Origin: Caproiciproducens galactitolivorans
GTDB taxonomy: Bacteria > Bacillota > Clostridia > Oscillospirales > Acutalibacteraceae
DNA length: 64,000 nucleotides
Assembly: GCF_026672255.1 (NCBI RefSeq)
Contig: NZ_JAPOHA010000009.1
Span: forward strand, 62,001-126,000
Direction: 5' to 3'
The notes under the pieces were generated by a model. It did no database searches. It saw only the letters and a list, made by a program, of their open reading frames with translations, and had not been told where the DNA came from. Below are positions 35,484-44,553 of this stretch, in pieces; position 1 is the stretch's first letter; each line of letters starts with the position of its first letter. A program made the position numbers and the translations under genes.

Positions 35484-35512
35484 ATTATATAATACGAATC
35501 TCCGAAATACAA
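35484..35512 (-). promoter_or_regulatory. Sigma-A promoter of the vanZ-like gene
   Basis: On the minus strand TTGTAT (35507-35512), 17-base spacer, perfect TATAAT (35484-35489). Confidence 0.7.
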
Positions 35513-35539
35513 CGAATAAAAAGAAAATATTGCGCCAAT

Positions 35540-35570
35540 AATCCTCCTGTAACATAATTACTGGAGGATT
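35540..35570 (+). promoter_or_regulatory. Hairpin hiding the spoIIR ribosome site
   Basis: AATCCTCC (35540-35547) is an exact complement of GGAGGATT (35563-35570), with a 15-base AT-rich loop. The 3' arm is the Shine-Dalgarno site, 8 bases before the spoIIR ATG. No sigma-F promoter could be read with confidence upstream. Confidence 0.6.
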
Positions 35571-35575
35571 TACTT

Positions 35576-36178
35576 ATGAAATTAATTGAAAAGTCGCTTC
35601 TTTTGGCATTCATATTCACTGTGCTGTTTTCGTTTACCGGTTTTGCCGCCGGCTGTGAAGATATACCGAATCATGTTCTCCGCCTGCATGTTCTTGCGAA
35701 TTCCGATTCAAAAGAGGATCAGGCGCTGAAACTGAAAGTACGGGACCGGATTTTAGCGGAAAGTTCCCATATAATGGACAATGTTGCCAATAAAGCGGAA
35801 GCCCAGAATGCCGTCCGTACGGCTCTTCCAAAGCTGAAATCCGCCGCCGAGGATGAGGTTCAAAAACAGGGATACCATTACCCGGTGGACGTAAAAATGG
35901 AGCGTCTGTATTTTACAACAAGGCAGTACAAAACCGTAACCCTGCCCGCGGGCGAATACGATTCCCTGCGCGTAACCATCGGCAAGGCCGAGGGGCATAA
36001 CTGGTGGTGCGTCATTTTCCCGCCGATGTGCCTTCCTGCCGCGGAGGAGCCGAAGGAGCTTGGGGACGTGCTGAACGCGAACCAGCTTCAGATTGTGGAG
36101 GGCAAGGGCGATTTCGAGGTGAAATTCAAAGCGGTCGAGCTTTATGAGCAATTCAAAGACTACATGGAACACAAATAA
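35576..36178 (+). CDS. spoIIR: Stage II sporulation protein R
   Basis: A 200-residue secreted signalling protein. In Bacillus it is made in the forespore under sigma-F and triggers SpoIIGA to process pro-sigma-E in the mother cell. An N-terminal signal peptide (residues 1-25, ending FAAG) precedes the conserved NHVLRLHVLANSDSKEDQ near residue 32 and LKVRDRIL. A second block near 140-155, GHNWWCVIFPPMCLP, contains the family's WWC motif. Its presence shows that this organism belongs to a sporulating lineage. It is divergent from the vanZ-like gene. Confidence 0.95.
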   Translation: MKLIEKSLLLAFIFTVLFSFTGFAAGCEDIPNHVLRLHVLANSDSKEDQALKLKVRDRILAESSHIMDNVANKAEAQNAVRTALPKLKSAAEDEVQKQGYHYPVDVKMERLYFTTRQYKTVTLPAGEYDSLRVTIGKAEGHNWWCVIFPPMCLPAAEEPKELGDVLNANQLQIVEGKGDFEVKFKAVELYEQFKDYMEHK

Positions 36179-36232
36179 GAGGATTGATTCCCTTTTAAGA
36201 AATTTGCGATTCTTTTCTCTGCGCAGTATCTA

Positions 36233-36241
36233 TGCTATAAT
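36233..36241 (+). promoter_or_regulatory. Extended -10 promoter of addB
   Basis: TGCTATAAT (TATAAT at 36236-36241). The -35 region (TTTTCT) is poor. GGAGG at 36265-36269 then precedes the addB start by 7 bases. Confidence 0.6.
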
Positions 36242-36276
36242 GATCTGTATTGATTACGGAACATGGAGGGCATACG

Positions 36277-39200
36277 ATGCTGCGTTTTATTTTGGGCCGC
36301 GCGGGCAGCGGAAAAACCGAAACGCTTCGGGCGGAACTGGAAAACATGGCAAGGAATTCCGCGAAAAAGTTAATGCTGATCGTACCGGAGCAATCCTCGT
36401 TTGAAAATGAGCGCGCCATGCTCCACCGGCTCGGCGCAAAGGACGTGCAGCGTGTATCGGTTACCAGCTTTTCCCGCCTTGCGGACGAAGTGTTCCGCCG
36501 TTACGGCGGAGGGGCCGGGCGGCGGCTTGACGACGGCGGGCGGAGCATGTTTATGAGTCTTGCTCTGGAACAGGTAAAGGATCAGCTCCGCTTTTACCGT
36601 AAAAACGCGGACAGCGCCGAACTTGTCGGGCTGATGCTTTCCGTATCCGCAGAATTTAAAATGTGCGGAATCCAGCCGTCCGATATGGAGCGAACTGCGT
36701 CGGAGCTTGAGCAGGATTCGCTGAAACAGAAAATGACCGAGCTTTCCCTCATCCTTTCCGCATACGACGCGCTTGTCGCGCAAAGCTACGTTGATCCGCT
36801 CGACGATCTGACAAGGCTGAAAAAGATCTTGCAGAGCCACTCGTTTTTCGAGGGTTACACCGTTGCGCTGGATTCCTTTCAGAGCTTTACGGTACAGGAA
36901 TACGATATTATCCATTTGATTCTGGCACAGGCGGACGATCTTTACGTTACGCTTTGCACCGACGGTCTGGACGATCCGGAACACGGGATGGGCCTTTTTT
37001 CGCTTGTTCGCCGTACGGGGAAAAATCTGATGCGGCTCGCTCAGCAGAACAATGTGAAAATTGCTGCCCCCGTCAAGCTGGAAAGCGGCCTTCGTTTTCA
37101 AAATCCCGCTCTGGCCGCGCTGGAGGCGGGCGTGTACCGCGGCGGACATAAGGAATGCGATTGTGACTGCGGGGATGTTGTTCTTTATGAAGCGGAAAAC
37201 GCATATGACGAATCCGCCTTTGTCGCCGCAACCATTCGCCGGCTGGTAATGGAAGAGCATTACCGGTACCGTGATTTTGCGATTATCGCGCGTACGCCCG
37301 ACGATTACCGGGGTATTTTGGATACGGCGCTGGAGCGCTGGGAAATTCCGTATTTTATGGACAAGCCGCAGGCGATCGACGCCGAGCCTCTTATGCGCCT
37401 GGTGCTTTCGGCGTTCCGCATTATTCAGTCCGGCTTTTCTTCCGATTCCGTTTTTTTCTACCTGAAAACCGGTCTGGCGGGTCTTGGCACCGATGAAATT
37501 GCGCAGCTTGAAAATTATGCTTTTATCTGGGACATTTCCGGAAGCAGATGGAAAGAGGAGTGGAAGGAACACCCGAAAGGTTTCGCTGAAAAGATGACGG
37601 CGGAGGATGAAAAACTGCTGGCGGAAATCAACGTGAGCCGCAAAACCGCAATCGCTCCGCTGCTTCGGTTTGCCGCGGATATCCGCTCGGCGGACGGCGA
37701 GGGAATGGCGGCGGCGGTATACACGCTGCTGCAGGATGTGGGCGCGGCCGACCATCTGAAAGCGCTTGCGCATCATTTATCGGACTGCGGCGAAACGGAA
37801 CTGGCCGACCGCCAGCTTCGATTGTGGGATTTACTGATGAACATCCTCGATCAAACGGCGCTGGTATTGAACCATAATCCGGTCAGTCTATCGCGTTACG
37901 CTGAGCTTTTGCACCTTGTCATACTGGCGAACAACATGGCCAGTATTCCGCAGGGGCTGGACGAGGTCACCGCCGGAGCCGCCGACCGCACGCGAACCGG
38001 CGCGCCGAAGGTCGTGTTCCTGATCGGGACGGTTGAGGGCGGGTTTCCGCTTTCTCCCGGCGGGAACTGTGTTTTCAGCGACGGAGAGCGCCGCGAACTC
38101 ATTCGCCTTGGTCTGCCGCTGAACGATACCCTTGAGGGGATGGCGGTGCAGGAACGCTTCCTTGCTTATTCGGCCATGAGCGCCGCTTCGCAGCGGCTGT
38201 ACATATCGTATCCTCTTTCGGGAACTTCCGGGGAACCGAACACTCCCTCGTCCATTCCGAACGAAGCCTGTTCTATCCTTAAGAATATAAATGTGTGTAA
38301 TGCACTTCTCCTGCCACAGACGTATTTTGCGAATGCCTCAGAACCGGCGTTTGAATTGGTGGCGCAGCAATGGAACCGGAATACCGTGCTTTCCGCTACT
38401 TTAAAAAGTCTGTTCGAAGCGCGCGGGTACGGTTACCGCCTTGCCGCAATTGACCGCGCGGCGAAAAACCGCCCCGCAGTGTTTGATTCCGGTGAGAAAT
38501 CCCGCACGCTTTTCGGGGAAAATATGCAGGTTTCCGCAACGCAGATTGAAAAATTTTATCAATGCCGGTTTCAGTATTTCTGCCGCTTCGGCCTGAATGC
38601 GAAAGAGCGCAGGCAGGCGGAACTCGACGCGTTGGAATACGGGAGCCTAATGCATTATCTGCTGGAAAAACTGTTCCGGAATATCGGCAGCGCGGCAATC
38701 CTCGCAATGAAGCCGGGCGAACTCAGGCAGAAGATTCTCAGGCTGCTTAAAATCTATGCGGAAACAAAAATGGGCGGTGTTCAAAAGCAGTCGCCGCGCT
38801 TTTTGTACCTGTTTCAGCGTCTTGCCGATTCCGCGCAGGTGATTGCTTATCATATTGCACAGGAGCTTGCGCAAAGCGAATTTACGCCCGCCGACTTTGA
38901 GCTTGCCGTCGGAAACGGCGGCGTTCCTCCGCTGACGATTCCGCTTCCGGGCGGCGGAACGGTGGAGATCGACGGGAAAATTGACCGCGTGGATATCCTA
39001 AAACGGGAAGACGCCTGCTACGTGCGCGTTGTTGACTATAAAACCGGGCACAAGGAGTTCAAGCTCTCCGATCTGGTTTACGGAATCAATATGCAGATGC
39101 TGATCTATCTGGCGGCATTGCTGGAAAACGGGGATACCCGGTATGGGGAAGTCCGTCCCGCCGGGGTGCTGTACATGCCCGCAAACCGCCCGATTGTTTC

Positions 39201-39624
39201 CGCGTCACGGGATGCGGCTCCGGAAACCGTCGAGCAGGAAGCCGCCAAGAAACTGCGTATGGACGGTCTGATACTCGACGACCCCGAGCTTATCCGGGCC
39301 ATGGAGCATAAAGGGGAAGGAAAATACCTTCCGGTTTCGCTGAAAGACGGCGCGCCGAGTAAACGTGACCATGTGGTAACCTCTTCCGAATTATCCGGCG
39401 TACTGCTCCATATGAAAGGCCTTATCCGCGAAATGGCGGACGGACTGCACAGCGGCGACGTTTCCGCGCTGCCGCTTTCCGGGGACTGCGACGCGTGCGC
39501 ATGGTGCCCCTATCGCGCCGTATGCGGTCATGAACCGGACGGCCCTTCCCGCGAAATGCAGAAATGGGACAGGGACGCGGCCGTGAAAGAACTTTTAAAA
39601 AGCAGGGACGGTGAAAAGAAATGA
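36277..39624 (+). CDS. addB: AddB, helicase-nuclease subunit B
   Basis: The 1115-residue subunit of AddAB, which resects double-strand breaks in Firmicutes and loads RecA after recognising Chi. The N-terminal Walker-A-like GRAGSGKT is at residues 7-14. A RecB-type nuclease domain lies in the C-terminal ~350 residues, with VVDYKTGHKEF near 910. Cysteines for a 4Fe-4S cluster are seen as FYQCRFQYFC near 760 and CDACAWCPYRAVC near 1077. The ATG at 36277 is supported by GGAGG. The stop overlaps the addA start as ATGA. Confidence 0.94.
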   Translation: MLRFILGRAGSGKTETLRAELENMARNSAKKLMLIVPEQSSFENERAMLHRLGAKDVQRVSVTSFSRLADEVFRRYGGGAGRRLDDGGRSMFMSLALEQVKDQLRFYRKNADSAELVGLMLSVSAEFKMCGIQPSDMERTASELEQDSLKQKMTELSLILSAYDALVAQSYVDPLDDLTRLKKILQSHSFFEGYTVALDSFQSFTVQEYDIIHLILAQADDLYVTLCTDGLDDPEHGMGLFSLVRRTGKNLMRLAQQNNVKIAAPVKLESGLRFQNPALAALEAGVYRGGHKECDCDCGDVVLYEAENAYDESAFVAATIRRLVMEEHYRYRDFAIIARTPDDYRGILDTALERWEIPYFMDKPQAIDAEPLMRLVLSAFRIIQSGFSSDSVFFYLKTGLAGLGTDEIAQLENYAFIWDISGSRWKEEWKEHPKGFAEKMTAEDEKLLAEINVSRKTAIAPLLRFAADIRSADGEGMAAAVYTLLQDVGAADHLKALAHHLSDCGETELADRQLRLWDLLMNILDQTALVLNHNPVSLSRYAELLHLVILANNMASIPQGLDEVTAGAADRTRTGAPKVVFLIGTVEGGFPLSPGGNCVFSDGERRELIRLGLPLNDTLEGMAVQERFLAYSAMSAASQRLYISYPLSGTSGEPNTPSSIPNEACSILKNINVCNALLLPQTYFANASEPAFELVAQQWNRNTVLSATLKSLFEARGYGYRLAAIDRAAKNRPAVFDSGEKSRTLFGENMQVSATQIEKFYQCRFQYFCRFGLNAKERRQAELDALEYGSLMHYLLEKLFRNIGSAAILAMKPGELRQKILRLLKIYAETKMGGVQKQSPRFLYLFQRLADSAQVIAYHIAQELAQSEFTPADFELAVGNGGVPPLTIPLPGGGTVEIDGKIDRVDILKREDACYVRVVDYKTGHKEFKLSDLVYGINMQMLIYLAALLENGDTRYGEVRPAGVLYMPANRPIVSASRDAAPETVEQEAAKKLRMDGLILDDPELIRAMEHKGEGKYLPVSLKDGAPSKRDHVVTSSELSGVLLHMKGLIREMADGLHSGDVSALPLSGDCDACAWCPYRAVCGHEPDGPSREMQKWDRDAAVKELLKSRDGEKK

Positions 39625-42600
39625 GCGCACGCGAATGGACGCAAAGCCAAAAAGACGCGATTACCGCAAGAGGCGGAACGCTGCTTGTTTCCGCCGCCGC
39701 CGGTTCGGGAAAAACCGCTGTACTGGTTCAGCGCGTAATCGAACGCATCACTGACCCGGAACATCCCACCGACGCGGACCGGCTGCTGGTCGTAACCTTC
39801 ACGAAAGCCGCCGCCGCCGAAATGCGGAGCCGTATTGCGGCTGAAATTTCGAAGCTTCTGGAATCCGACCCTTTTAATGCGTCCCTGCGGCGCCAGCAGA
39901 TTCTGCTTACCCGCGCGCACATCAGCACGATTCACAGCTTTTGCAGCGATTTGATTCGGGAGAATTTTTATAAACTCGGCATTTCGCCGGATTTCCGGAT
40001 TTTGGAAGACAGTGAAATGAATCTGCTGCGCAGTGATGCCGCCTCCGCCGCGCTGGAAGAATTCTATGCCAAAAACGACCCGGTTTTTATCGACCTCGCG
40101 GATACGTTTTCCTCCGGACGGGACGACAGCCGCCTGATACAGACGGTTTTTACCCTGTATGATTTTGTTCGTTCCCACCCCTTTCCAAAACGCTGGCTGG
40201 CTGAAAAAGCGTCCCTGTATGCTTCCGGTATCCCGGCGCCGCAAACCGTATGGGGAAAGACGATTCTTGCCTATGCCGCGGATGCGGTGGATTACGGCAT
40301 TTCCCTGACCCGCAATTCGCTTTCGCTGATGGATGAGGACGCGAAAATCGCGGATGCTTACGGCGACGCTTTTCATTCCGACCTTGCGGGGCTTATGGCT
40401 TTAAAAGAAGCCGCCGATACGGGCGACTGGGATAGAATCGCCTTTCAGAGCAACAATTTTCAGTTTGCAAGGCTGAAAGCCCTGCGCGGGTACAGTGACG
40501 ACCCTCTGAAAATCAAGCTGACGGCAAGCCGCAAAGAAGTGCAGGGCACCGTTAAAAAGCTTGCGGAACTGTTTTGTTCCGATTCCAAACAGTGCGGGGA
40601 GGAAATCGAACGGCTGGCGCCGCTGGTGCGGGAACTGTTTCAAGTTACCGAACGATTCGGCGAAATCCTTGACGGGATGAAAAAAGAACGCCGCGCCGCC
40701 GATTTCAGCGATCTGGAGCATTACGCTTTAAAGCTGCTTGTAAGGGATACGGAGGATGGTTTTGAGCCGACCGAAGATGCTGTCGAGCTTTCCGGCCGCT
40801 TCGATGAAGTGATGGTGGACGAATATCAGGATACGAATGAAGCGCAGGATATGATTTTCCGCGCGGTTTCCAAAGGGGAAAGCAATTTATTTATGGTAGG
40901 CGACGTGAAACAGAGTATATACCGTTTCCGTCAGGCCATGCCGCAGATTTTTCTGCGCCGCCGTGAACAGTATCCGGATTATGACCGTGCAACGGACGAA
41001 TATCCCGCCTGTGTTGTGCTGGACAGAAATTTTCGCAGCCGCCGCGGCGTGACGGAGGCGATCAATTTTGTATTCCGCCAGCTAATGAGCAAACAGACGG
41101 GCGAACTGGATTATACCAAAGCGGAGGAACTGGACGCGGGCGCGGATTACCCGCCCTGCGAAGAACCCGCCGCACAGCTTGAAATCATTGACCTCTCCGC
41201 CTGTGACAGCGAGGAGGAAACGGTACCGGCGGAAAGCCGGCATATCGCCGAGCTGATTTACCGGATGACCGCAAACGGAACCACCGTAACGGATAAGGGA
41301 AAACAGCGCCCGGTTATGTACCGCGATATCTGCATCCTTCTCCGCAGCGCCAACAAATATGCGCAGGAGTACGCGCGTGAATTGTCCTCCCTCGGCATTC
41401 CGGCCTGGGCGGACACGGCAGGCGGTTTCTTTGCGGCGGCGGAGGTTGGGGTTGCCGTCTCGCTGCTGCGCGTAATCGACAATCCGATGCAGGATATCCC
41501 GCTTCTTTCGGTTCTGATGAGCCCGATTTACGGCTTTACGCCGGACGACATGGCGGATATCCGTATCCCTTCACGCAGAACGCCGCTTTACCTTGCGCTT
41601 GTTTCGTCGGCGCACAGCGGCAACGAGCGCGCGTCCGCGTTTTTGAAGGATATCGACGCATACCGCACCCTCGCCGCGACAATGCCTTCGGACCGGCTGA
41701 TCCGCATTCTGTACGAAAAAACCGGATACCTGAATCTGGTTCAGTCCATGCCGAACGGCGAGCTGCGTCTTGCCAATCTGCGTTTGCTGCTGGAATATGC
41801 GAAGAAATACGAAGCATCCGGTTATAACGGGCTTTCCGGATTCATCCGCTTGATTGACCGCCTTCAGAAAAACAACGCCGATCTGGCGGCGGCGTCTACG
41901 ATCAGCGAGGCCGCCAACGTGGTGAAAATCATGAGTATTCACCGCTCCAAAGGTCTGGAATTCCCCGTTTGCATCCTTGCGGGCTGCGCCAGAAGATTCA
42001 ACAAGGACAGGGGGGACGTTCTTCTGCACCCGTCTTTGGGGCTCGGCGTAAAATTGAAAAGCGCAAACGGCCTTTCCCGCTACACAACCATGCCGCGGGA
42101 AGCCGTCGCGCTGGAACTGGACCGGGATGAAATGAGCGAGGAGCTTCGCATTTTGTACGTCGCCATGACAAGGGCAAAGGAAAAGCTGATTATGGTAACC
42201 GCCGTAAAAAACGCGGCGAAAACGCTGGGGAAGCTTGCTACCCGGCTGACGGAAGAAAAGCGGATACAGCCCTATGTTGTGCGCGGCGCGGGCTGTATTT
42301 CCGACTGGCTTCTGCTGTGCGCCCTGCGCCATCCAAGCGGCGGAAGCCTTCGCGAGCTGGCGGGCGCGCTTCCGGGAATCACGGCGGATTCCGACGAACC
42401 GTGGAGCATTCACCTGATTGCTTCGCAAACGGCGGCGGAAACTGATGTCCAGCCGCAAAGGACGGTTCCGGCCGAACCGGACGGTTCCCTTCGGGCGGAA
42501 ATGGAAAAAAAGATGGATTTTGTTTATCCTTTCGCCGATTTGAAGGGCGTTCAGGCGAAGGTAGCGGCGTCCGACCTTGCCGCGCGCGAATTTTCCGAGC

Positions 42601-43160
42601 AGTACGCCACGGTGTCCCGTCCCGCCTTTTTAAGTAAGTCGGGCCTGACGCCCGCGGAGCGCGGGACGGCTCTGCACGCCTACATGCAGTTTGCGGATTA
42701 CCAAAAGGCGGCTCAGTCCCCGGGCAGCGAACTGGAACGCCTGGTTGCGCAGGGCTACCTTACCCGCGAGCAGGGCGGAGCGGTTGATTTGGAGCGCGTG
42801 CGGGCATTTTTCCGCAGCCCCCTTGCAAAACGGATTCTCGCTTCCAAAAATGTCATGCGGGAATACCGTTTTACCGTGGAAATCTCCGCGGGCGACGTTC
42901 GGCCCGGGCTTTCGGAAAGTCTGAAACAAGAGCCGGTTGTACTTCAGGGCGCGGTGGACTGCGCTTTTGAGGAAAACGGCGGCCTGATTATCGTGGATTA
43001 TAAAACCGACAAAACGCGCGATCCCGGGGAGTTATGGGAGCGCTACCGCGCGCAGCTTTCGCTGTACCGGCTTGCGATGGAGCAGTGTACGGGCAAAAAA
43101 GTCGGCGGCTGTCTTCTTTATTCTTTCAGTCTGAATGCCGCAGTTGAAAATAATGCTTGA
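39621..43160 (+). CDS. addA: AddA, helicase-nuclease subunit A
   Basis: The 1179-residue 3'-5' helicase and nuclease subunit of AddAB. The UvrD-type motor starts with SAAAGSGKTAVLVQRV (Walker A, residue ~25). DEYQDTNEAQD near 400 is the Walker B region, VKIMSIHRSKGLEFPV near 775 is motif V-like, and EELRILYVAMTRAKEKL near 840 is motif VI. The C-terminal nuclease has VDYKTDKTRDPGELWERY near 1130. Its stop codon (43158-43160) lies inside the -35 of the infC promoter. Confidence 0.95.
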   Translation: MSAREWTQSQKDAITARGGTLLVSAAAGSGKTAVLVQRVIERITDPEHPTDADRLLVVTFTKAAAAEMRSRIAAEISKLLESDPFNASLRRQQILLTRAHISTIHSFCSDLIRENFYKLGISPDFRILEDSEMNLLRSDAASAALEEFYAKNDPVFIDLADTFSSGRDDSRLIQTVFTLYDFVRSHPFPKRWLAEKASLYASGIPAPQTVWGKTILAYAADAVDYGISLTRNSLSLMDEDAKIADAYGDAFHSDLAGLMALKEAADTGDWDRIAFQSNNFQFARLKALRGYSDDPLKIKLTASRKEVQGTVKKLAELFCSDSKQCGEEIERLAPLVRELFQVTERFGEILDGMKKERRAADFSDLEHYALKLLVRDTEDGFEPTEDAVELSGRFDEVMVDEYQDTNEAQDMIFRAVSKGESNLFMVGDVKQSIYRFRQAMPQIFLRRREQYPDYDRATDEYPACVVLDRNFRSRRGVTEAINFVFRQLMSKQTGELDYTKAEELDAGADYPPCEEPAAQLEIIDLSACDSEEETVPAESRHIAELIYRMTANGTTVTDKGKQRPVMYRDICILLRSANKYAQEYARELSSLGIPAWADTAGGFFAAAEVGVAVSLLRVIDNPMQDIPLLSVLMSPIYGFTPDDMADIRIPSRRTPLYLALVSSAHSGNERASAFLKDIDAYRTLAATMPSDRLIRILYEKTGYLNLVQSMPNGELRLANLRLLLEYAKKYEASGYNGLSGFIRLIDRLQKNNADLAAASTISEAANVVKIMSIHRSKGLEFPVCILAGCARRFNKDRGDVLLHPSLGLGVKLKSANGLSRYTTMPREAVALELDRDEMSEELRILYVAMTRAKEKLIMVTAVKNAAKTLGKLATRLTEEKRIQPYVVRGAGCISDWLLLCALRHPSGGSLRELAGALPGITADSDEPWSIHLIASQTAAETDVQPQRTVPAEPDGSLRAEMEKKMDFVYPFADLKGVQAKVAASDLAAREFSEQYATVSRPAFLSKSGLTPAERGTALHAYMQFADYQKAAQSPGSELERLVAQGYLTREQGGAVDLERVRAFFRSPLAKRILASKNVMREYRFTVEISAGDVRPGLSESLKQEPVVLQGAVDCAFEENGGLIIVDYKTDKTRDPGELWERYRAQLSLYRLAMEQCTGKKVGGCLLYSFSLNAAVENNA

Positions 43161-43185
43161 CAAACCGGCTGAGGACTGATAAAAT
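43157..43185 (+). promoter_or_regulatory. Sigma-A promoter of infC-rpmI-rplT
   Basis: A perfect TTGACA (43157-43162), which includes the addA stop codon, 17-base spacer and TAAAAT (43180-43185). Confidence 0.8.
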
Positions 43186-43189
43186 AATC

Positions 43190-43325
43190 CAGTAAAACAA
43201 AGCGGGGCATTTTATGCTCACACCTGTGGGGTTTCGTCCGTCATAGGTCAATACGAAAACAGCTTTCGGGCTGTCGTTGTAAGTATTGGTGCGCGGGCGG
43301 ATATTCGGCCCGCGCTTTATTATTT
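43190..43325 (+). promoter_or_regulatory. Structured infC leader with terminator (L20-leader type)
   Basis: The leader of infC contains a long stem-loop, CAATAC/GTATTG (43249-43254 and 43283-43288) enclosing ACAGC/GCTGT, followed by the terminator GCGCGGGC/GCCCGCGC (43291-43298 and 43308-43315) and TTTATTATTT. In Bacillus, ribosomal protein L20 binds such a leader and stops transcription of this operon. The same control here is inferred from the layout. Confidence 0.7.
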
Positions 43326-43357
43326 AAATGAACAACGTGTTTTGGAGGTGCTTAACA

Positions 43358-43876
43358 ATTAGCAACAAGGAACTGCAGATTAATGAGGAAATTCGTGACA
43401 GAGAAGTGCGTGTTGTTGGTTCGGACGGTTCCCAGCTTGGGCTGATGTCTTCGGCTCAGGCTTTGCAGAAAGCGTTTGAGCAGAATCTTGATCTTGTAAA
43501 AATCGCACCGCAAGCCGTGCCGCCGGTGTGCAAGATTATTGATTACGGCAAATATCGATTTGAGCAGGCGAAGCGTGAAAAAGAAGCGAAGAAAAATCAG
43601 CGCATAGTCGACATTAAAGAGATTCGTTTATCTTTGAACATTGACACACACGACTTTAATACGAAAGTAGGTCACGCAACCCGCTTCTTAAAGGATGGCG
43701 ACAAAGTAAAAGCTTCTATCCGCTTTCGCGGACGTGAAATGGGACATCCGGAGCAGGGCTATGTCATTATGAGAAATTTCGCCGAGGCCCTCAGCGAAAT
43801 AGCCAATGTGGAAAAGCCGGCAAAGTTAGAGGGACGGAATATGCTTATGTTCCTTGCATCCAAACCCGCTAAGTAA
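43358..43876 (+). CDS. infC: Translation initiation factor IF-3
   Basis: A 172-residue factor that keeps the 30S subunit free and checks start-codon pairing. The start is read as ATT at 43358: GGAGG lies 9 bases upstream, and homologues begin with the equivalent of [13 protein letters not shown]. An ATG at 43328 would add ten residues and sits before the ribosome site. Domains are the N-terminal [14 protein letters not shown] region (~20-75), a basic linker helix and the C-terminal [15 protein letters not shown] near 115. The rare start allows IF-3 to limit its own synthesis, as shown in E. coli. Confidence 0.9.
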   Translation: MSNKELQINEEIRDREVRVVGSDGSQLGLMSSAQALQKAFEQNLDLVKIAPQAVPPVCKIIDYGKYRFEQAKREKEAKKNQRIVDIKEIRLSLNIDTHDFNTKVGHATRFLKDGDKVKASIRFRGREMGHPEQGYVIMRNFAEALSEIANVEKPAKLEGRNMLMFLASKPAK

Positions 43877-43899
43877 TCATAAACAAGGAGGACAATACC

Positions 43900-44097
43900 A
43901 TGCCTAAAATTAAGACACATTCAGGCGCAAAAAAGCGCTTCAAGCTTTCTAAAAACGGAAAGGTTATTCGCGGCCATGCGAATAAATCACACATCCTGAA
44001 CAAGAAGACGACCAAACGCAAGAGAGGACTCAGGAAAACCACTGTTGCCGACAAGACGAATGTGGTGCAAGTTAAGAGACTGATTCCTTATAAATAA
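43900..44097 (+). CDS. rpmI: Ribosomal protein bL35
   Basis: The 65-residue basic protein of the 50S subunit. [15 protein letters not shown] at the start and the [12 protein letters not shown] block are typical. AAGGAGG precedes the ATG at a normal distance. The conserved order infC-rpmI-rplT confirms it. Confidence 0.98.
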   Translation: MPKIKTHSGAKKRFKLSKNGKVIRGHANKSHILNKKTTKRKRGLRKTTVADKTNVVQVKRLIPYK

Positions 44098-44141
44098 GAA
44101 TGAGTCGAAATAAAAAATAACCATTTATTGGAGGTAATAGA

Positions 44142-44495
44142 ATGGCACGTATAAAGGGCGCGACGATGACGCGCAAAAGAAGAAAGAAAGTTTTAAAGCT
44201 TGCGAAGGGCTACTGGGGTTCCAAGAGCAGACATTTTAAAATGGCCAAACAGGCTGTTATGAAATCCGGAAATTATGCGTTTATCGGCCGTAAAGCCAGA
44301 AAAAGAGATTTCCGCCGTCTGTGGATTACCCGTATTTCCGCTGCATGCCGTGCAAACGACGTCAGCTACTCCGTATTTATGAACGGACTTAAAAAAGCGG
44401 GCATTACCCTGAACCGCAAAATGCTTGCGGAAATCGCTGTTGCCGACGAAGCTGCTTTCAAGAGCCTGATTGAAAAAGCGAAGGCAGCACTATAA
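44142..44495 (+). CDS. rplT: Ribosomal protein bL20
   Basis: A 117-residue, strongly basic 50S protein needed for early 23S rRNA assembly and known as the autogenous repressor of this operon in Bacillus. [20 protein letters not shown] begins it, and [20 protein letters not shown] follows; IRF-like [14 protein letters not shown] lies near residue 65. TTGGAGG precedes the ATG. An intrinsic terminator follows at 44506. Confidence 0.98.
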   Translation: MARIKGATMTRKRRKKVLKLAKGYWGSKSRHFKMAKQAVMKSGNYAFIGRKARKRDFRRLWITRISAACRANDVSYSVFMNGLKKAGITLNRKMLAEIAVADEAAFKSLIEKAKAAL

Positions 44496-44505
44496 AAAGC
44501 TGTAA

Positions 44506-44538
44506 TTGCGCCCGGAAGATGCCCGGGCGCAAATTTTA
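44506..44538 (+). terminator. Intrinsic terminator after rplT
   Basis: TTGCGCCCGG (44506-44515) and CCGGGCGCAA (44523-44532) form a perfect 10-bp stem, followed by ATTTTATA. Confidence 0.85.
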
Positions 44539-44553
44539 TATGGAGAGAACAGA

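Noticed and set aside
36370-37776. 468-codon open frame antisense to addB
   Set aside because: Long, but its sequence mirrors addB codon use and contains no known motif; addB is intact on the other strand.
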